A stretch of DNA of 33,434 bases from Bacilli bacterium. GTDB lineage: Bacteria > Bacillota_I > Bacilli_A > RFN20 > CAG-826. Positions 29,641-33,434 of this stretch are shown piece by piece. A model generated the notes under the pieces. It searched no databases. It saw only the letters and a list, made by a program, of their open reading frames with translations, and was not told the DNA's origin. The stretch is from positions 1-33,434 of the forward strand of contig JAFVCC010000030.1 in assembly GCA_017479485.1 (NCBI GenBank), given 5' to 3'. Numbering within the stretch: the first letter of the stretch is position 1; each line of letters begins with the position of its first letter. Made by a program: the position numbers and the translations under genes.

Positions 29641-31410
29641 ATGAAGAGGAAGTTCCGTTTCACCATCCGCGTAAAACTGGCGATCATCTCCACCATCAGT
29701 ATCGGCGCTGCGGTGTCGATTTTGGGCGCCTTCTTAGGCCTGTCCTTTCGTGACTCCGCTTTTAAAACGGCGGAGGCTACGTTAGAGAGCGTCGCTTCTA
29801 ATGGCAGCCAGTCTTTAGAACATGCCATCACTTCTCTCGACACTTCGATGAACCTTTTGGCCAACCAAATTGGCTATAACTCCGATTTCGCAAACTCCAT
29901 CGAGACGGTTTCTACCGATGAAAACTCCCTAAAATCCATCCGCACCGCGATCAGCGGCAAAGATGGGTCGGGCGACGGCTCGACAATCGCTGGAGCGATG
30001 GACTACCTTGTGCTCAGCGAGGATTCGATCCTTTCTGCGACGATGTATTCCCCTTACGTCACCGAGCCCATTTTGTCACGACTATATCCGGTGGACGATG
30101 GTACCGTGGCCTTCACCGAAGAACGCTATAACGCCCTCATCGACCATCCGGGGCGCTCGTTATGGTTCTTTGAAGGGGAGGGAAACAATTCCTCCCTCTA
30201 TGTATGGAAGGCATTAGTCAATTTCGGCGTCATCGATAACTTCGACATGAAAGTTGTTGGCTATGTCGAATACCAGTTTGACAAGTCGGTATTCTTAAAC
30301 CCCATATCTGCAACTTCCTATGACGATGAAGGTATGGTGCTGCTGGATGAAAACGGCAAGCTCGTCTTCTCCTTAAGCAGCGGAGAGGAAAACGTGGATT
30401 CCCAAGTGCTAGGGAATCTCTCTTCCATTCCGGCGGGGAACAAGCGGGAATCAGGCTATTCCACCCACAAAGCCGCTTTACCGACGAAAGGTTGGACCTA
30501 TATCGCTTACGTTAATCACCGTTCCATCGAGGCCATCACTGCTCAAAGCCTCAACCTCACCATCATCATTGTATCGATATCCATCGTCGTCGCCGGCGCG
30601 ATCACGGTCCTTCTGTCCGCCCGCGAAGTAAACCGCATCAAAAGCGCCTCGCGTACCGCCCACGCTATCTCTCAGGGTGACTATTCCGCAAAAGTACCCA
30701 TCAAAGGCAACGATGAGCTTACGGACCAAGCCCACTCCATCAACATCATGGGCGAGAACATCCGTAATTTGATTGAGGAACTAAAGAACCTGAACCAAAC
30801 CCTCATCCTCCAGTCGGATAGCCTTACCGAAAACTTCGCGACCGTCGTATCCAATAAATCCGGTGAATCGGGTTACCACGTTCGCAGGGTGAGCGTTTAT
30901 AGCGAAATTCTTGCCCGTCACCTAGGTTATAACGAAGACGAAGTGCACGTCATTAAAGTCGCCTCGACCCTCCATGATATCGGAAAACTTCTCATCGATG
31001 ACGCCATCCTCCATAAGCCCGGCCGATTTAATGACGAAGAGCGCGCGATCATGCAGCAGCACGTCGTCTATGGGGCTCAGATTCTCAATAACGTACCTGG
31101 CGAAATCATGGTAACGGGCGCGAAGATTGCTCTCTACCATCATGAGCGGTGGGATGGTAGTGGCTACGTCCATGGCCTAAAGGGCGATGAAATCCCCGTC
31201 GAAGCCCAAATTGCCAGCGTTGCCGACGTGTTCGACGCCTTGATTAGCAAACGCTGCTACAAGGGCCCCTGGTCGATGGAAGACGCCTATAACGAGATCG
31301 TCGCGAATCGGGGAACGCAGTTCTCTCCGCGCGTCGTCGATGCCTTCGTTGCCTGCTTCGACGAAATCAAAGCGACCGCCATCCATTACCAAGAAAAAGA
31401 AGGCGAATAA
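29641..31410 (+). CDS. Membrane HD-GYP phosphodiesterase with HAMP domain
   Basis: This 589-residue protein probably degrades c-di-GMP. The ATG at 29641 is preferred over 29527 because the longer form would overlap the divergent gene and add a basic, unrelated N-terminus. TM1 is at about residues 9-31, an extracytoplasmic sensor region at about 32-300, TM2 at about 302-325, and a HAMP linker follows (ISQGDYSAKVPIKGNDELT). The HD-GYP domain has LHDIGKLLIDD with His445-Asp446, MQQHVVYGA, and HHERWDGSGYVHGL at about 500-513. The signature reads GYV, not GYP; the metal-binding His/Asp set is otherwise present. There is no ribosome site. It ends at a strong terminator. Confidence 0.92.
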   Translation: MKRKFRFTIRVKLAIISTISIGAAVSILGAFLGLSFRDSAFKTAEATLESVASNGSQSLEHAITSLDTSMNLLANQIGYNSDFANSIETVSTDENSLKSIRTAISGKDGSGDGSTIAGAMDYLVLSEDSILSATMYSPYVTEPILSRLYPVDDGTVAFTEERYNALIDHPGRSLWFFEGEGNNSSLYVWKALVNFGVIDNFDMKVVGYVEYQFDKSVFLNPISATSYDDEGMVLLDENGKLVFSLSSGEENVDSQVLGNLSSIPAGNKRESGYSTHKAALPTKGWTYIAYVNHRSIEAITAQSLNLTIIIVSISIVVAGAITVLLSAREVNRIKSASRTAHAISQGDYSAKVPIKGNDELTDQAHSINIMGENIRNLIEELKNLNQTLILQSDSLTENFATVVSNKSGESGYHVRRVSVYSEILARHLGYNEDEVHVIKVASTLHDIGKLLIDDAILHKPGRFNDEERAIMQQHVVYGAQILNNVPGEIMVTGAKIALYHHERWDGSGYVHGLKGDEIPVEAQIASVADVFDALISKRCYKGPWSMEDAYNEIVANRGTQFSPRVVDAFVACFDEIKATAIHYQEKEGE

Positions 31411-31424
31411 CGGAAAATCCTCGC

Positions 31425-31456
31425 AAAAACCACGGATTGCGGAATCCGTGGTTTTT
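31425..31456. terminator. Bidirectional terminator between HD-GYP and M13 genes
   Basis: AAAAACCACGGATT (31425-31438) is exactly complementary to AATCCGTGGTTTTT (31443-31456) with a GCGG loop. The A and T ends give a U-tract on either strand, and the genes on both sides converge on it. Confidence 0.9.
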
Positions 31457-31515
31457 CAATAAAAGTGCTTGAAACTTGGGGATTTGCAGGCTTTTCGTGA
31501 TTTTTTGCAGCGATT

Positions 31516-33434
31516 TTATCCCCAAATGTTGAGGCGGTCCGCCGCAGCGACATACATCTTGTCGTTCTCACCGACTTGATAGGTTTCATAGAACTTCTCG
31601 AACTGGTTGACGACGCCATTGACGCGGAAGGTGGAGATGGGGTGGGGGTCTTGTTTGCCGCTCATCGCGCCATAGATGAGGTTATTGAGCGCGTCTTCCG
31701 ACATGATGCTGCCGTGCATAGCTGCATAGGAAGTGAAGAACTTATCGTAATCGAAGTTCGTTTGCTTCGCGCCGAGGCGGAGACAGACGGAAACGCCTCC
31801 CATATCGGCGATGATTTCGCCGAGCATCTCCTCGTCGCAAGAGAGTTTCATGTTGGGCTTATTTTCGTATTGCGACCAGACGTTCTTTATCTTATTCACC
31901 TTGGCTTCATAGGCGGCTTTGTCTTTATTGGTCCACCAATCGCTGGCAAGACCGCTCTTGTCATACTTTGCCCCACTGACGTCAAAGGCGTGCGAGATTT
32001 CGTGTCCGATGACTGCGCCGATGGAGCCATAGAGTTCCTCTTTGCTCATGCTCGTGCTATAGGAATCGGAGGCCAATAAGCCATCGTAGATGACGAAGGA
32101 GTTGGTAATCGGGCTATAGACGCCATTGATTGTCGTTGCCGTCCCTTCCCAAAGGTTATAGTTGGGGTTGGCGGGCTGCTCGGCGCGACGCGACCATGCC
32201 GAATAGCTATTCACCGCTTCCATGAAACTGGCGGGAACGGTGAAGTTCCAAGCAGGAAGAGATTCCAATGAGACGGGATAACAGGCGTCGAAAGTCATCG
32301 CCTCAAGTTTTTCCACAGCCTCTTTGCGTGTGCTTTCGTCTAACCACGTGGATCCATTTAAGAGGGCCTTATATTCCGCCGTGACCTCATTCATCAAAGA
32401 AATGATGGAAGCGCGGCGTTCTTTGGTTTCGTAGTTATCGAGATAGACGCGGTCATAGACATCGCGGAAATAGGTGGCGAAGATGTCCTTAAGGTGCATG
32501 TCGTCGTTGAAACCCTGGGTGTTGCTATTGAGCCCTTGAGTCAACGCGATGAACCCATTTTCTCCAGACATGCCGCGAGAGATGCAGGAGATAAAGGCGA
32601 GGCGGAAGATCAGGCTGTCCTTAATCTGCGCTAGATTCAAGTCGGCGCCTTCCGCACCGTTCCAAGCGCTCGAAATGGCGTTGAGTAGATGGTAGGCTCC
32701 GCCAGAGACGGTCACCTCGTCATTAAGGTTATAGCCGAGTTTTGTGGAAAGGTATTCCTTGAGCTTCAGATGGGGGAATTTATCGTCGATTTCCTTGATG
32801 GAAACGATGGTTTGGTCGAAGGATTTGCTGGTGACATCGCGATAGGAATTCGCGGCGGAATCAAGGACTGCATTAGCTTGCTGCTCGTTATAGCCATATA
32901 GACCGAGCATGTAAACCGTAGTGTCGATGATGCGTTGCTTATTTTCTCCCCCTTCGCTCAAATAATCGTAGAAAACCGATGAGGGGGTTAATCCCATGTT
33001 TTCCTCTTTAAATAGGAGTTTTCCTGCACCGGTACGAACGATTTCAAATAACGGCCATACCGAATCATAGCCTTTATTGCAGAGATAGTCGGCGAGGGCA
33101 TCCAAAGTAGAAATGGCTTTGATTTCGTCGATGAGTCCTTTGACGTAGGCAACTTCGGCGGATTTATCTTCTTTGGAGAAGAGGCTAAACACGCTGCGAA
33201 GGGCGCTGCTATAGGAAGAAGTGGTTTCTTCGGTGAGCATCTTGGTGGTGCGCTTCGAGATGGTCTTGATTGCTCCAGGTAAACCGCCGACGGCAATGTC
33301 GCCCGGCTCAAGTTTCGCGGTGATCTGTATGTCGTAAGTCTTGTTAAGATAGAAATCGTCTTTTAGCGACGGCTTGACCAATTTGGCTGCGATGCCTTCC
33401 TTGACGGAGTTGACCCAAGGGGCGCCTTCAAGGC
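31516..33434 (-). CDS. M13-family zinc metallopeptidase (5' end cut by window)
   Basis: This neprilysin/PepO-type peptidase cleaves short peptides. The reading frame stays open to the window edge (about 639 residues seen), and the first readable residues LEGAPWVNSVKEGIAAKL lead into KDDFYLNKTYD. That matches the start of the M13 domain, so only the N-terminal signal or anchor region is missing. Zinc ligands are in HEISHAFD (codons 31990-32004 for HEISH) and the Glu of GEIIADMGG. The S1' region reads INGVYSPITNSFVI, a loose form of the usual NAYY motif. The C-terminus NIWG retains a Trp near the end. M13 enzymes in Gram-positives are usually surface or secreted. It is convergent with HD-GYP and otherwise without close neighbours. 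Confidence 0.93.
   Translation of the reverse strand, partial: LEGAPWVNSVKEGIAAKLVKPSLKDDFYLNKTYDIQITAKLEPGDIAVGGLPGAIKTISKRTTKMLTEETTSSYSSALRSVFSLFSKEDKSAEVAYVKGLIDEIKAISTLDALADYLCNKGYDSVWPLFEIVRTGAGKLLFKEENMGLTPSSVFYDYLSEGGENKQRIIDTTVYMLGLYGYNEQQANAVLDSAANSYRDVTSKSFDQTIVSIKEIDDKFPHLKLKEYLSTKLGYNLNDEVTVSGGAYHLLNAISSAWNGAEGADLNLAQIKDSLIFRLAFISCISRGMSGENGFIALTQGLNSNTQGFNDDMHLKDIFATYFRDVYDRVYLDNYETKERRASIISLMNEVTAEYKALLNGSTWLDESTRKEAVEKLEAMTFDACYPVSLESLPAWNFTVPASFMEAVNSYSAWSRRAEQPANPNYNLWEGTATTINGVYSPITNSFVIYDGLLASDSYSTSMSKEELYGSIGAVIGHEISHAFDVSGAKYDKSGLASDWWTNKDKAAYEAKVNKIKNVWSQYENKPNMKLSCDEEMLGEIIADMGGVSVCLRLGAKQTNFDYDKFFTSYAAMHGSIMSEDALNNLIYGAMSGKQDPHPISTFRVNGVVNQFEKFYETYQVGENDKMYVAAADRLNIWG

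Noticed and set aside
33340-33381. TTG at 33381 as the real start of the M13 peptidase
   Set aside because: The frame continues upstream to the window edge with conserved M13 sequence (PWVNS), so the true start lies outside the window.
1-33434. CRISPR arrays, insertion sequences, rRNA or tRNA genes
   Set aside because: No regularly spaced repeats, no transposase-like ORF and no RNA gene signature were seen by reading. A formal scan (tRNAscan-SE, CRISPR finder) was not possible here.

Overview
The window reads as a chromosomal segment of a gut-type, low-GC-lineage Bacillota (class Bacilli, of the Erysipelotrichales/RF39/RFN20 kind). Reasons: Gram-positive-style lipoproteins, strong AGGAGG ribosome sites beside many genes that have none, plant- and mucin-glycan enzymes, BspA-type leucine-rich repeats, a permuted membrane GH3, and a compact L-rhamnose operon. 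TGA is used as a stop codon and Trp is TGG, so this is the standard code and not the Mycoplasma code. Taxonomy is inference; no rRNA or tRNA gene was seen.

Layout. 1-2488: 3'-truncated LacZ-type beta-galactosidase (-). 2638-3707: a DUF3990 protein and a His-rich membrane protein (-). 3900-5891: XRE-TPR regulator and a SAM methyltransferase (+). 6275-7309: membrane diguanylate cyclase (+). 7422-12087: the most unusual part. A 738-residue protein fusing a two-HKD phospholipase D-like domain to a reverse transcriptase (-) is divergent from a Nif11-like leader peptide, an RtcB-type RNA ligase and a Fic protein (+). The 304-bp divergent gap is full of inverted repeats, including two interleaved perfect helices. 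12165-17667: LRR-SGNH lipoprotein, four-TM protein and permuted GH3 glycosidase (-). 17892-20982: small membrane protein, MBOAT acyltransferase and SGNH-LRR protein (+), a probable O-acylation set for an extracytoplasmic glycan. 21068-28026: DeoR regulator, GH78 rhamnosidase, rhaB, rhaA and rhaD (+). 28136-31410: solute-binding lipoprotein (-) divergent from an HD-GYP membrane protein (+). 31516-33434: M13 metallopeptidase, 5'-truncated (-).

How it works together. GH78, RhaA, RhaB and RhaD form an intracellular path from rhamnosides to DHAP and lactaldehyde, probably under the adjacent DeoR protein. LacZ and GH3 add further glycan breakdown, and GH3 has a cre/LacI-like operator against its promoter. 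GGDEF and HD-GYP proteins imply c-di-GMP signalling. The RT-PLD/RtcB/Fic/peptide island looks like an RNA-directed accessory, possibly defensive, system and is the best candidate for something undescribed.

A second theme is translation initiation. Several genes lacking a Shine-Dalgarno sequence have a -10-like hexamer ending 6-7 nt before the start codon (DUF3990, DeoR, the solute-binding protein with a GTG start, HD-GYP, probably 17892, weakly lacZ). This pattern predicts leaderless mRNAs. All functional statements come from reading the sequence; no database search was run.
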